A DNA stretch of 64,000 nucleotides. It comes from Dehalococcoidia bacterium. GTDB lineage: Bacteria; Chloroflexota; Dehalococcoidia; Bin125. The translations under genes were made by a program, and so were the position numbers. Shown here piece by piece: positions 1 through 10,935 of the stretch. A model generated the notes under the pieces. It worked only from the letters and a program-made list of their open reading frames with translations, was not told the DNA's origin and searched no databases. The stretch's first letter is position 1. Every line of letters begins with the position of its first letter. The DNA is taken from the NCBI GenBank assembly GCA_022826965.1, contig JAJDTU010000013.1:527746-591745 (forward strand). Direction: 5' to 3'.

Positions 1-2127
<2,127 letters not shown>

Positions 2128-2225
2128 CGTCCTCGCTTCAGAACTCGCACCGGGGCGGTTGCATCAACGATGCCACGCCCGCTCGAATGCAGTCTATCGC
2201 GCAGCAACGGTCCGCTACCCGGGCC

Positions 2226-3059
2226 CTACGCGGTCGCAATCGCAGTCTCCAACTCGTCCACCTCGCCTCCGCCGGCCATGAGATACGACAGGCTCTCGAG
2301 CGTCAGCGTTTCGCTGCGCCGATCCTCAATCAAGCGCCCGCGCTGGAAGACCAGGAATCGGTCGCCCACCCAGAACGCATGCTGTGGCTTCGGCGTGACC
2401 AGGACGACGGCCGTCCCGCGCTGCGCCGCGCGGCGAATCAGTCGAAGCACGGCGCCCGATTGGCGCACGCCCAGCGCCGACGTGGGCTCGTCGAGAATCA
2501 ACACGCGCGCGCCGTAGTACAGCGCCCGAGCGATGGCGAGACCCTGGCGCTCTCCGCCCGACAGCGTGTGCGCCGCGCGATCGGGATCGCCCAGATCAAC
2601 ACCCAGCTTCTCCAGCTCGGACTGCATCGCCTCCTTGGCGTAGGCGACATCGAAGCGCTGGAATATTCCCCAGCCCTTGACCGGCTCCGCGCCCATGAAG
2701 AAATTGCGCCACAGCGACATCAACGGCGAAATCGCCAGATCCTGATAGACCGCCACAATCCCCTGCGAGCGCGCCTGGCGGGGCGAACCGAACTCGGTCG
2801 GTGTGCCGTCGAGCAGGATTTCCCCTTCGCTGGGCCGAATCAGGCCGCAGAGCATTTTGATGAAGACCGATTTGCCGGCCCCGTTGTCTCCGACGACGCA
2901 GGTCACCTCACCTGCGCGCAGCGCGACATTGACATCCTGCAGCGCCGTCACCGCCCCGAACTGCCGACCAAGCCCGCGCACCTCCATGACCGGCACATCC
3001 TGTCGGTCAGACGGCGGCGCCGCGCTTTCGTCTTGTCCGGTCATCTGCTCGGTTGTCAT
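2226..3059 (-). CDS. Sugar-type ABC transporter ATP-binding protein (single-domain)
   Basis: Energises the importer encoded by the three genes upstream. Walker A is GDNGAGKS (residues 57-64), the signature is LSGGERQGLAIARA, and Walker B is VLILDEPTSALG. At 277 residues it has one nucleotide-binding domain. It therefore resembles the FrcA type rather than the two-domain RbsA type, and would act as a homodimer. ATG 3059 was chosen because GGAG lies 7 nt upstream; a TTG four codons earlier is less likely. It is last in the four-gene ABC operon, 30 bp after the permease stop. Confidence 0.88.
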   Translation of the reverse strand: MTTEQMTGQDESAAPPSDRQDVPVMEVRGLGRQFGAVTALQDVNVALRAGEVTCVVGDNGAGKSVFIKMLCGLIRPSEGEILLDGTPTEFGSPRQARSQGIVAVYQDLAISPLMSLWRNFFMGAEPVKGWGIFQRFDVAYAKEAMQSELEKLGVDLGDPDRAAHTLSGGERQGLAIARALYYGARVLILDEPTSALGVRQSGAVLRLIRRAAQRGTAVVLVTPKPQHAFWVGDRFLVFQRGRLIEDRRSETLTLESLSYLMAGGGEVDELETAIATA

Positions 3060-3089
3060 GTCATGCTCCAACTCGCCGATATCAGACGT

Positions 3090-4130
3090 CTAGCCGGAAC
3101 GCACCGTGCGCACGCGCTCGCCGACGACGTGATTGATCAGCGTCGACACCAGCAGCAGCACGCCCAGGAAGGCCCAGCGCCAGTCGGAGTTCCAACCGGC
3201 GTGCGGGATCCCGACGAACGCGATGCCCCAGATCAACGCGCCGATCGCCGGACCGACCGCAGATCCGTAGCCGCCGGCCATGCGACAGCCGCCCACCACG
3301 GCCGCAATGATGTAGAAGAACTCCGCGCCCACGCCCTGACCAGCCTGCACCGACGTGTAGCGCACGGCGTTGCTGACCCCGACGAACCACGCCGCGCCGG
3401 CAGTCAACATGAACAGGCCGATCTTCGTGCCGTTGACCGGAACCCCGACGGCGCGCGCCGCCTCGCGATCGCCGCCGGTCGCGAAGATCCAGTTGCCGAT
3501 CTTGGTCCGCCACAGGATCCATGTTGCGATCAGCGTGAAGCCGCCCCACCAGAGCAGCGAGATGCGGAAATCCGATGGAGCCGTACCGAACACCGTCGCC
3601 ACGATCGCGTGCAGCGAGTCGAATCCGGCCGCCTCGTCAATGTTCTCGATCAGCGCATCACCGGTGAAGTACTTCGACAGTGCGACGTTCGCACCGCGCA
3701 GCCCGAAGAAGGTGCCGAGGGTAACCACGAACGAGGGCAGGCCCGTCCAGACCACCAGCACGCCGTTCCACAGCCCCAGCGCGAGACAGATCCCCAGCGA
3801 GAGCACGAGTGCCAGCCAGAGGTTCATCCCCCATTCGGTCGCCATGATCCCCAGCAACGCCCCGGCCGTTCCGACCATCACACCGGCCGAAAGGTCGAAC
3901 TCGCCGCTGATCATCAATAGTCCAACGGCGACGGCAATGATCCCGTACGGCCAGGCGGTATCGAGCACCCGAGCGATCGTCGGAATCTCCACCATCGCGC
4001 CCGAGCTCGCGATGCTGAAGAAAATGAATAGCAACGCCGCCGCCACCAGAGATCCCAGCTCCGGACGCAACACCGCCGTTCGCACCCACGGCCGTTCCTT
4101 GCCAAACGCGGGTAGCTGCAACAGTGACAC
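3090..4130 (-). CDS. ABC transporter permease, ribose/fructose type (BPD_transp_2)
   Basis: Integral membrane subunit of the carbohydrate-type importer. The 346 residues carry about eight to ten hydrophobic helices. The segment ISGEFDLSAGVMVGTAGAL is the family's ISGGIDLSVG motif, which contacts the ATPase. It sits between the binding-protein genes and the ATPase gene. The start is GTG at 4130, preceded by GGGAAAGG. The substrate cannot be read from sequence; FrcC/RbsC relatives carry sugars, but this superfamily also includes nucleoside and autoinducer transporters. Confidence 0.87.
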   Translation of the reverse strand: MSLLQLPAFGKERPWVRTAVLRPELGSLVAAALLFIFFSIASSGAMVEIPTIARVLDTAWPYGIIAVAVGLLMISGEFDLSAGVMVGTAGALLGIMATEWGMNLWLALVLSLGICLALGLWNGVLVVWTGLPSFVVTLGTFFGLRGANVALSKYFTGDALIENIDEAAGFDSLHAIVATVFGTAPSDFRISLLWWGGFTLIATWILWRTKIGNWIFATGGDREAARAVGVPVNGTKIGLFMLTAGAAWFVGVSNAVRYTSVQAGQGVGAEFFYIIAAVVGGCRMAGGYGSAVGPAIGALIWGIAFVGIPHAGWNSDWRWAFLGVLLLVSTLINHVVGERVRTVRSG

Positions 4131-4163
4131 CGATACGCCTTTCCCTCGGCGGATGCTCGCAGA

Positions 4164-5204
4164 TTACTCGTTCGACTGATCGCCGGCGACCACGCTCGCG
4201 CCGGTCCGGTGCGTCGCCTCGCGTACGCGCTGCACGTTGTTGATGTCGACGAATCCCGGCCCCAACAACACGCCGCGACCTGCGATCCATTGCAGCATCG
4301 CGTCGGCTAGCTCATCGCCCTGGGTCAGCTCCGAGTACTGGATCAGGCGAGCGTACGCCACGGGCAGATAGCCCTGCAGATACGGTTGCTGATCCACGGC
4401 GAACTCGACCCGTCCGTCCTCGATGGCATCCAACACCTCATCGTTCAACTCGAACACGGCGTGCAACACCGGCCTGCCTTCCGGTCGTGATGCTCGGACT
4501 TCCTCAATCGCAGACGAGGCTGCGTTCATGACCAGCGTGTTCATTGTGAGGACCGCATCGATGGTCGGATCGTTCGTCAACGCCGAACTGATCCGATCCT
4601 CCACCCCGTCGTTTGGATCAACGACCAAGTCGGTCCATTGCCCTGTTCTGGATCCAGCCCGATTGCAGCGCGTTTCCAGTGCCACGTTGGTCGCCTCATG
4701 TCGAACGCAAAGCAGATGGGACGATCCACCCTCGGCGAGGCGGTCGCCGACTGCCAATCCTGCGACAGTTTCCACCTGGCCAAAATACGAGTCCACGCCC
4801 AGTTCGGCTCCGGCAGTGTCCCCGACATTAACCACGAACACCGTCACGCCAATCACGACAGCGTCGCGGACCACCTCGGACAATGCTTCAGGATCGGACA
4901 AGGTCACGACCAGCACGTCGAATCCTTGCTGCACGGCCTCGTCGATCAATCGAACCCGTTGTTCGCTGTCGGGAGTCGAACGCCAGTAGAGATTCACGTC
5001 GAATGCTCTGGCGGCGTCTTCTGCGCCGGCCCGGAGTTCCTCCCAGAATGGATCGCCGTCCGCGCCATGCACGATCATCGCCACCGACATCGGCGGCGCC
5101 AGACCAAGTCCAAGCCGTTCCCGAGCCGCCTCCGCACAGCCGGCAACGACCACGCCGACCGCGCACAACGTCAGAACCAAGACCGGCAACCGCAGGCGCC
5201 GCAT
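4164..5204 (-). CDS. ABC transporter substrate-binding lipoprotein (first of two paralogues)
   Basis: Extracytoplasmic solute receptor of the Peripla_BP_4 (ribose-binding) fold. The signal peptide ends in lipobox VVAGC, so the protein is lipid-anchored outside the membrane. The start of the mature fold, VAMIVHGADGDPFWEELRAG, has the arrangement of the first strand and helix of RbsB-like proteins. The VDQQPYLQGYLPVAYARL stretch near the C-terminus is the hinge-region signature and is shared with the upstream paralogue. ATG 5204 overlaps the upstream stop by one base (TGATG). Confidence 0.85.
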   Translation of the reverse strand: MRRLRLPVLVLTLCAVGVVVAGCAEAARERLGLGLAPPMSVAMIVHGADGDPFWEELRAGAEDAARAFDVNLYWRSTPDSEQRVRLIDEAVQQGFDVLVVTLSDPEALSEVVRDAVVIGVTVFVVNVGDTAGAELGVDSYFGQVETVAGLAVGDRLAEGGSSHLLCVRHEATNVALETRCNRAGSRTGQWTDLVVDPNDGVEDRISSALTNDPTIDAVLTMNTLVMNAASSAIEEVRASRPEGRPVLHAVFELNDEVLDAIEDGRVEFAVDQQPYLQGYLPVAYARLIQYSELTQGDELADAMLQWIAGRGVLLGPGFVDINNVQRVREATHRTGASVVAGDQSNE

Positions 5205-6253
5205 CAATCACCACCCAACTGCGGGAACCGCCGGACATTCGACTTGTCGACAAATCCAGGTCCGGTGACCAAACGCCCCGACGCCGCCCATCGCTCGAGC
5301 CCGGCCAGGATCCCACGCGTCTCTGCATCGCTGTCGAGGGAGCGGAAGTAGGCAAATGCGATCGGCAGGAAGCCCTGCAGGTACGCCTGCTGATCCACAG
5401 CGAACAGGACTTCACCGGCTTCGATCGCTTCAAGAATGGCCGGCGACACGTCGAACGTTGCCAGTCTCGCGGACGATCCCGACGATTCAATCGCCGACAT
5501 CGCGAGCTCTGCGATGCTCGAATTGAGCGCGAGGATGCCATCGATGCTTGGATCCGCCTGCAGAAGATTGGCGATCTCGCCGGTTGTCGAGACGCGATCC
5601 GCCGTGCCCGTCACAAACAGGCGTTGCATTGAGCCGCCGGCCGCCTCCATTGCCAACCCGGCGTTCGCGCAGCGCGATTCCAGTCCCACGTTGCCCGCCT
5701 CATGGATCACACACAACAGTTTGCTCACCCCGGCCAGCACGAGACGTTCTCCGGCGCCCAGCCCCGCGACGCCATCAGGCTGGCCAAAGTGCGTGACCGC
5801 GCCGAACTCACGACCGCGTTCCTCGCCTGAGTTGATCGACATGACCAGCAGGCCCGCAGCGACTGCTGAACGGATCGACTCTTCCAGGGCATCCGGATCG
5901 GCCAGCGAGACGATCAGCACGTCATAACCCAGCGCCACCGCGTTGTCGACCAGCCGCACCTGCTCGTTGACGTTGCCGTCGCCGTCGTACAACAACTCGA
6001 TTCCGAACTCTCGCTGGGCAGCGAATGCTCCGGCCGCGACCTCATCCCAGAACGGATCGCCAATTCCGCCATGTGTGATCATGGCCACGCGAATATCTGT
6101 GGGCGGCAGGACGCCCGTGCCTGCCTGAAACGACACGTCCTCGTCGACGCGACAGATGTAGGCCGCGATCATCGCCAGGGCAACCAGCCCGGCAAGGACC
6201 AGCCATCGCAACCAGCCCTCATTCGCGAGCCGCTCAACCCGTCGTGCGAGCAC
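5204..6253 (-). CDS. ABC transporter substrate-binding protein (second paralogue, membrane-anchored)
   Basis: A second RbsB-like receptor in the same operon. It has one N-terminal hydrophobic segment (about residues 15-33) but no convincing lipobox, so it is probably held by an uncleaved anchor. Its core (VAMITHGGIGDPFWDEVAAG; later LFAVDQQAYLQGFLPIAFA and GPGFVDKSNVRRF) aligns with the downstream lipoprotein, which indicates tandem duplication and divergence. It is the first gene of the importer operon, starting at GTG 6253 with GGGAG upstream. The two receptors may bind different ligands and share one permease. Confidence 0.82.
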   Translation of the reverse strand: MLARRVERLANEGWLRWLVLAGLVALAMIAAYICRVDEDVSFQAGTGVLPPTDIRVAMITHGGIGDPFWDEVAAGAFAAQREFGIELLYDGDGNVNEQVRLVDNAVALGYDVLIVSLADPDALEESIRSAVAAGLLVMSINSGEERGREFGAVTHFGQPDGVAGLGAGERLVLAGVSKLLCVIHEAGNVGLESRCANAGLAMEAAGGSMQRLFVTGTADRVSTTGEIANLLQADPSIDGILALNSSIAELAMSAIESSGSSARLATFDVSPAILEAIEAGEVLFAVDQQAYLQGFLPIAFAYFRSLDSDAETRGILAGLERWAASGRLVTGPGFVDKSNVRRFPQLGGD

Positions 6254-6339
6254 GCCCTACTCCCTGCTCCGCCGTTCCGTGAGCAGCGCGCATCTCACGT
6301 GGGGACGAGCGCGCTGCAGGTCACGCTAGGCTACCAATC

Positions 6340-6915
6340 ATGCGCATCGGTCTGATCTCCGACACCCACGTCCCCGAAGCCGGCACCGAACTCTGGCCCC
6401 AACTCTGGGATCGGATCAAGACCGCCGATGTCCTGTTGCACGGCGGCGATATCCACGACATCGGCCTGATCGACAAGCTGGAGCAGGTCGCGCCGATCTA
6501 CGTCGCGCGCGGCAACGGCGACGACGGCTCCGGCGGACGCCCGGTCCAACCGGAAGACCCACGCTTGCGCGAGGCCTGGTCGCTGGAGTTCGAGGGCTTC
6601 CGCTTCGGTCTCACCCATGACATGGCCCTGCCCGAGTGGCCGCCGTACCGCACCGTGGAATCGATGATGGAACACTACTTCGGCGCGCCACAGCACGTCG
6701 TCGTCCACGGTGACACCCATGTCGCATCGATCGAAACGATCCGCGGGGTGCTGCTGATCAACCCGGGCAGTCCCATGTATCCGCGCAATCTCGACACCAG
6801 ACTGGGCACGCTGGGGTTCATCGAAATCGAGAACGGTCGACTGCACGCCTGGCTCGAACAATTGGATGACCACGGTTCGCACGTCGTACGGGAACAACCG
6901 AAGTACGCCTATTGA
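6340..6915 (+). CDS. Metallophosphoesterase, YfcE/MJ0936 family
   Basis: A small two-metal phosphodiesterase of 191 residues. The full calcineurin-like motif series is visible: ISDTHVP (D, H) near the N-terminus, HGGDIHD (GD), ARGNGDD (GN), then GLTHDM and HGDTHVA, and NPGSPMYPR close to the end. These are the metal and phosphate ligands of the YfcE group, whose physiological substrates are mostly unknown. It is divergent from the ABC operon and first in a plus-strand run. Confidence 0.87.
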   Translation: MRIGLISDTHVPEAGTELWPQLWDRIKTADVLLHGGDIHDIGLIDKLEQVAPIYVARGNGDDGSGGRPVQPEDPRLREAWSLEFEGFRFGLTHDMALPEWPPYRTVESMMEHYFGAPQHVVVHGDTHVASIETIRGVLLINPGSPMYPRNLDTRLGTLGFIEIENGRLHAWLEQLDDHGSHVVREQPKYAY

Positions 6916-6965
6916 CCTCACCGCTCGTGTACGCATGAGCGCGGGTCAGCGAATACGCTACGCAA

Positions 6966-7481
6966 ATGGCCGGCATCTCCGTCCTTGTTCCGTTCGATCG
7001 CTCGCGGGAAGCTCGCAGAGGATTGGATGTCGCCCTCCACCTGGCCAGAATCGACCGGCGCAAGTCGCGGGTCATGCCGATCTACGTGGTCGAAGTCGAT
7101 CGCGCCTATCCGGTCGACTGCGATCTGCCGCAGCAGTCGGCCCAGGGCGAGGCTTGCCTCGCTGAGGCGGAAGCCGCCGCGAAACAGGCCAAGGTCACAT
7201 GCGAGGCGATACTGCTGCAAGCCCGCAACGCCGGGCCCGCCGTAGTCGATCTTGCGGCGACCGAACAGATTGATCTGCTCGTACTCGGCGTCTCCCACGC
7301 CAACACCGTGTTCGGCGGCGGCGGCGAGCAAACCGCGCTGGTGCGCGGTTCGGGCGCGGGCATCGACCTCGGCCACACCGCCGATTACATCCTTTCCCAC
7401 GCGCCCTGCGAAGTCGTCGTCGTCCGAGAACCCGCGCTGAGCCACGCACCGCCGGTCCCCCACGAGTTCGTGGGACGCTGA
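6966..7481 (+). CDS. Universal stress protein (UspA family)
   Basis: A 171-residue protein with the UspA alpha/beta layout. It opens with ISVLVPFDRSREARRGLDVA, where the hydrophobic strand and acidic residue mark the nucleotide-binding start. It continues with DLLVLGVSH and ends in a strand SHAPCEVVVVREP, matching the usual C-terminal element of the fold. The usual G-x2-G-x9-G(S/T) loop is represented by GGGGEQTALVRGSGAG, which is altered, so ATP binding is uncertain. It is directly followed by two TrkA-like genes, suggesting a link with ion-flux regulation. Confidence 0.75.
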   Translation: MAGISVLVPFDRSREARRGLDVALHLARIDRRKSRVMPIYVVEVDRAYPVDCDLPQQSAQGEACLAEAEAAAKQAKVTCEAILLQARNAGPAVVDLAATEQIDLLVLGVSHANTVFGGGGEQTALVRGSGAGIDLGHTADYILSHAPCEVVVVREPALSHAPPVPHEFVGR

Positions 7482-7508
7482 GCCGCAACGGAAACGGTCC
7501 CGATCGCC

Positions 7509-7934
7509 ATGCGTGTCGTCATCATGGGCTGCGGACGACTGGGGTCCACACTCGCCCAGGAACTTGACCGCGAGGGACACCAGGTCACGGTGATCGATAT
7601 CGACGCCGCCGCGTTCAACTGGCTTGAAGAGGGCTTTCGCGGCTCGACCATTGTCGGAGCCGGGGAAGACGTTGAAGTACAGCAGGCTGCCGGCGTCCAG
7701 CGCGCCGAGGTCTTCCTCGCCCTGGCCAACGGCGACAATCGCAACGCGATGGCCGTGCAAGTCGCCAAACACATCCACAACGCACCCAGAGTTGTGGCAC
7801 GCATCTACGACCCGGAGCGTGCGGAGGTCTATCGCCAACTCGGGATTAACGTCGTCAACCCCACGACCATCCTCGATCAGATGGTGCGCGAAGCCGCCTT
7901 CGGCGAAGACGAATCGAATCGGGCGGCCACCTAG
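7509..7934 (+). CDS. TrkA-N (RCK_N) potassium-channel regulatory protein
   Basis: A 141-residue single Rossmann domain. The NAD-binding loop GCGRLG sits at residues 7-12, the acidic ribose-binding end of strand 2 is VIDID, and GNDxN-type contacts are represented by ANGDNRNAM. It lacks the C-terminal RCK_C lobe found in its neighbour. The stop is 2 bp before the next start, so the pair is co-translated. By family it should gate a K+ channel or Trk-type transporter, but no membrane subunit is encoded nearby. Confidence 0.85.
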   Translation: MRVVIMGCGRLGSTLAQELDREGHQVTVIDIDAAAFNWLEEGFRGSTIVGAGEDVEVQQAAGVQRAEVFLALANGDNRNAMAVQVAKHIHNAPRVVARIYDPERAEVYRQLGINVVNPTTILDQMVREAAFGEDESNRAAT

Positions 7935-7936
7935 TC

Positions 7937-8599
7937 ATGTACGTCATTCTCGTCGGCGGCGGCAAGGTAGGTCGCGGCGCGGCCCGCGACCTGATCGAGA
8001 TGGGCCACGAGGTCTGCATCGTTGAGCGCGACGGCAACACCGCCTGGTCGCTCAACAACGAGCTCGGCGAGGTCGCCCTGCTCGGCGACGGCGCTGAGAT
8101 TCACGTCCAGCGGGCGGCCGGCATGACCCGCGCCGACGTCGTCGTCGCCTGCACCGGCCGCGATCAGGTCAACCTGGCCGTCGCACAGACAGCCCAGACG
8201 CGCTTCAACGTGCCCAAGGTGATCGCCCGAATCAATGACCCGCGCAACGAGCGCATCTTCCGCAGCCTGGGCTTCCACAACACGATCTCCGCCACCACCG
8301 CAATCGTCAGCGCGATCGAGCAAGAGGTCAGCGCCGGGCTCTCACGACTCACCCAGCTCAGGTCCTCCGCCTTCGTCCTGGCTGAACTCGTGATTCCGCA
8401 GCTTGCCCCGGCGGTCGGATGTCAGGTACGCGATCTCAACCTGCCCTCGCACACCGTGCTGGCCCTCATTGTCCGCGACGACGACGAGCCGGAGATTCCC
8501 GGACCGAACACCATGATCCAGCCAGGCGACATCGTCATTGCGGTGACCCAGCCTCAGCATGAGTCGGGTCTACGAGCCGCGTTGACCGGAGAAACGTAG
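7937..8599 (+). CDS. TrkA family protein with RCK_N and RCK_C domains
   Basis: 220 residues. An N-terminal Rossmann domain with GGGKVG (about residues 6-11) and VERD at the end of strand 2 is followed from about residue 140 by a TrkA-C/RCK_C lobe ending in MIQPGDIVIAVTQPQHE, the typical closing of that domain. It probably assembles with the preceding single-domain protein into a ligand-sensing ring controlling K+ uptake. No TrkH/KtrB-like transporter lies in the window. Confidence 0.87.
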   Translation: MYVILVGGGKVGRGAARDLIEMGHEVCIVERDGNTAWSLNNELGEVALLGDGAEIHVQRAAGMTRADVVVACTGRDQVNLAVAQTAQTRFNVPKVIARINDPRNERIFRSLGFHNTISATTAIVSAIEQEVSAGLSRLTQLRSSAFVLAELVIPQLAPAVGCQVRDLNLPSHTVLALIVRDDDEPEIPGPNTMIQPGDIVIAVTQPQHESGLRAALTGET

Positions 8600-8603
8600 C
8601 CAG

Positions 8604-9458
8604 ATGTCCGACGCCAAGACCGACCTGATCCGCATCGCGTACCTCGGACCGCCGGGCACCTTCACCGAGCAGGCGGCCGTCCTCTTCGCCAGCGAACACG
8701 CACGCTCGGAGTTCGTCCCGTTTCCCAGCATCACCGCTTCGGCCGAGGCCGCCGCCCGGGGCGAGGTCGATGTTGCCGTCGTGCCGTTCGAGAACTCGCT
8801 CGCCGGCGCCGTCGGCGAGACCCATGACCTGCTCATCCACCAACTCGATCTCAACATCTGCGACGAACTCATCATCCCGATCGAACATTGCCTGATCGTC
8901 GCGCCGAACGCAGACATGTCGGAGATCCGAGCGATCTACTCGCATCCCCAGGCGCTCGGTCAATGCCAGCGATATCTCAATCGGCGCTTCCCCGACGCCC
9001 GCACCGAAGCCACGCTGTCGACAGCGCAGGCCGTGGGCCGCGCCGTCGAGCTCGGCGACTTCACCGCCGCCATCGCGCCGCGACGCGCGGCGCAGTTGCA
9101 CAACGCCCGCATTCTCGAGATAGGCATTGAAGACGATCACCGTAACGCGACGCGTTTCGTCGTCCTCGCTCACCGCGATCGCGCGCCGACCGGCGACGAC
9201 AAGTCGACCATCCTCTTCAGCACGGCCAACCGACCAGGCGCCCTGCTCCGGGTACTCCAGCACTTCGCCGACGCCGATATCAACCTCACGCGGATCGAGT
9301 CGCGACCAGCCCGCGAGCGCCTCGGAACGTACCTCTTCCTGATCGATTGCGACGGCCATCGCAACGACCCCGCGCTCGCCGACGCCCTCCAGCGGATGGA
9401 ACCCGATCTCGAACAACTCCGCATCATCGGCAGCTATCCCAAGGCTCCCCGACCCTGA
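8604..9458 (+). CDS. pheA: Prephenate dehydratase with ACT domain
   Basis: Converts prephenate to phenylpyruvate in phenylalanine synthesis. The catalytic domain starts IAYLGPPGTFTEQAA and carries the VPFENS, SHPQALGQC and NATRF motifs; the Thr-Arg-Phe of the last is needed for catalysis. A C-terminal ACT domain (about residues 205-280) has NRPGALL and NLTRIESRP, the phenylalanine-binding ESRP element, so feedback inhibition is expected. No chorismate mutase domain is fused, so this is the monofunctional form of 284 residues. It starts 4 bp after the TrkA stop. Confidence 0.95.
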   Translation: MSDAKTDLIRIAYLGPPGTFTEQAAVLFASEHARSEFVPFPSITASAEAAARGEVDVAVVPFENSLAGAVGETHDLLIHQLDLNICDELIIPIEHCLIVAPNADMSEIRAIYSHPQALGQCQRYLNRRFPDARTEATLSTAQAVGRAVELGDFTAAIAPRRAAQLHNARILEIGIEDDHRNATRFVVLAHRDRAPTGDDKSTILFSTANRPGALLRVLQHFADADINLTRIESRPARERLGTYLFLIDCDGHRNDPALADALQRMEPDLEQLRIIGSYPKAPRP

Positions 9459-9473
9459 CGACGGCCCCTCGAC

Positions 9474-10313
9474 ATGCCTGAGATTCCCGAACTGCAACAC
9501 ATCGCCCGAGTCCTCACCGAACGCCTCGCTGGGCGGACGATCACCGACATCGACATCCAGAAACCCATCGTCATCCGCCTACCGCGCGAAGACTTCGAGG
9601 CGGGTCTACTCGGCGCGCAGTTCCGCTCCGTTGAGCGAACCGGCAAGTTCCTGCTCTTCCACACCAACCGCGACAGCGTGCTCGCCGTGAATCCAATGCT
9701 CAACGGCCGCTTCCAGTGGATCTCCGGTCCCGATGGGACCAGGAAATCACACGCCCGCACCTGCTTCACGCTCAAGTTTCAACACGACCAGGACCAGGGC
9801 GATGAGGAACTGGGCATCCGTTACATCGACGAGCGCTACCTCGGCAAGGTCTACCTCGTCGACGCTGAAGACCTCGATCGGGTGCCGGTCCTCAATGAAC
9901 AGGGTCCCGACGCGTTGGACCCGGAACTGGACGAAGCTGCGTTCCTGCAGCGGCTCAAGCGGTACCGCGGTCAGGTCAAGAACGCGCTCGTCAACGCCAA
10001 ATTCATCGCCGGCATCGGCAACGCCTACTCCGACGAGGTCCTCTTCAACGCCGGTATCCACCCGTTCACCAAGATCTCGACCCTCGACGACGAGCGGCGC
10101 GCCCGCCTCTACCGAGCAATGCACGAAACATTGAACTGGGCAGCGGAGATCGCCGCCGAGGAGATCGGTCAGAAGATTGATCGCAAGCCGAGAGATTTCC
10201 TCAACGTGCACCGCAAAGGCGGTCAGCCCTGTCCGCGGTGCGCCAGTGCGATATCCGAAGTCTCGCCAAACCGCAGGATCACCTCGTTCTGCCGCGCCTG
10301 CCAGCCCGCTTAG
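9474..10313 (+). CDS. mutM: Fpg/Nei family DNA glycosylase
   Basis: Excises oxidised bases and nicks the abasic site. The mature N-terminus PEIPELQ supplies the catalytic Pro2 and Glu3. A conserved Lys in the RTGKFLLFH strand and a helix-two-turn-helix segment (KNALVNAKFIAGIGNAYSDE) follow. A C-terminal zinc finger (CPRC and later CRAC) is intact. The 279-residue length is normal. MutM versus Nei specificity cannot be settled by eye. It ends convergently with the HNH gene, and the two stop codons overlap. Confidence 0.9.
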   Translation: MPEIPELQHIARVLTERLAGRTITDIDIQKPIVIRLPREDFEAGLLGAQFRSVERTGKFLLFHTNRDSVLAVNPMLNGRFQWISGPDGTRKSHARTCFTLKFQHDQDQGDEELGIRYIDERYLGKVYLVDAEDLDRVPVLNEQGPDALDPELDEAAFLQRLKRYRGQVKNALVNAKFIAGIGNAYSDEVLFNAGIHPFTKISTLDDERRARLYRAMHETLNWAAEIAAEEIGQKIDRKPRDFLNVHRKGGQPCPRCASAISEVSPNRRITSFCRACQPA

Positions 10314-10861
10314 GCGTTGACCACGGCCGGCGGGTCCGCCCCCGGAATGAACGCCGCCCATCCCGGTTGACTTTCGAGGTATTGACCGAACAAGTTGACC
10401 GGCGTCACCCTCGGTCGTCTCGGCTTGGATCGCAAGGTCATCCGCGCCTCGCGCGGCGTCCGGCCGGCCTTGCGATGGTTGCAGCCGCGACAGGCCGAGA
10501 CAAGGTTCTCCCATGTGTGCCTGCCGCCGCGGAAGCGAGGCACCACATGATCGAGCGTGAGATCCTTGAGCGCCGTCCGCCGGCCGCAGTACTGACACAT
10601 AAACCGGTCGCGATTGAACACCTCGCGGCGCGACAATCGCATCACCGGCCGCGGACGGCGGATGAAATAGACCATGCGGATTACCGAGGGCACGTCGTAC
10701 TCGCCGCTCACGGTCCGCAGCAGGGCCTTGGCCCGGTCGAGACGATCGATCACTTCGGCCTTGCCACGCTCAACCAGCACTACCGCACGTCGCACGTTGC
10801 ACACGTGCAACGGCTCGTAGTTCTGATTCAACACCAGCACCGATTTGTTCAGAACCGACAT
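10310..10861 (-). CDS. HNH endonuclease family protein
   Basis: 183 residues from ATG 10861, chosen because the conserved family start SVLVLNQNYEPLHVCNVRRA follows it. An HNH/McrA-like zinc fold is seen as CQYCG, then LDHVVPRFRGG (the HNH histidine) and ACRGCNHRKAGRTP. This stand-alone family is widespread in Chloroflexota, Actinobacteria and Thermus as a chromosomal gene of unknown role. It is not within an intron or intein here. A nicking or repair activity would fit its place between a glycosylase and RadC. Confidence 0.82.
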   Translation of the reverse strand: MSVLNKSVLVLNQNYEPLHVCNVRRAVVLVERGKAEVIDRLDRAKALLRTVSGEYDVPSVIRMVYFIRRPRPVMRLSRREVFNRDRFMCQYCGRRTALKDLTLDHVVPRFRGGRHTWENLVSACRGCNHRKAGRTPREARMTLRSKPRRPRVTPVNLFGQYLESQPGWAAFIPGADPPAVVNA

Positions 10862-10935
10862 CGCTCCGAGGTGATGGTACCACCGGACCGCGTCCTTGAA
10901 CGTTTGCAGGCCGTTCGGCGGCCACTGGACGACAA

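Noticed and set aside
2187..3920. A 577-codon plus-strand frame opposite the ABC genes
   Set aside because: Low-complexity Arg/His-rich translation, and the opposite strand has the ABC ATPase and permease with intact motifs.
10310..10861. HNH gene as a homing endonuclease or mobile intron
   Set aside because: It stands alone between conserved genes, with no intron or intein structure, and matches a common chromosomal family.
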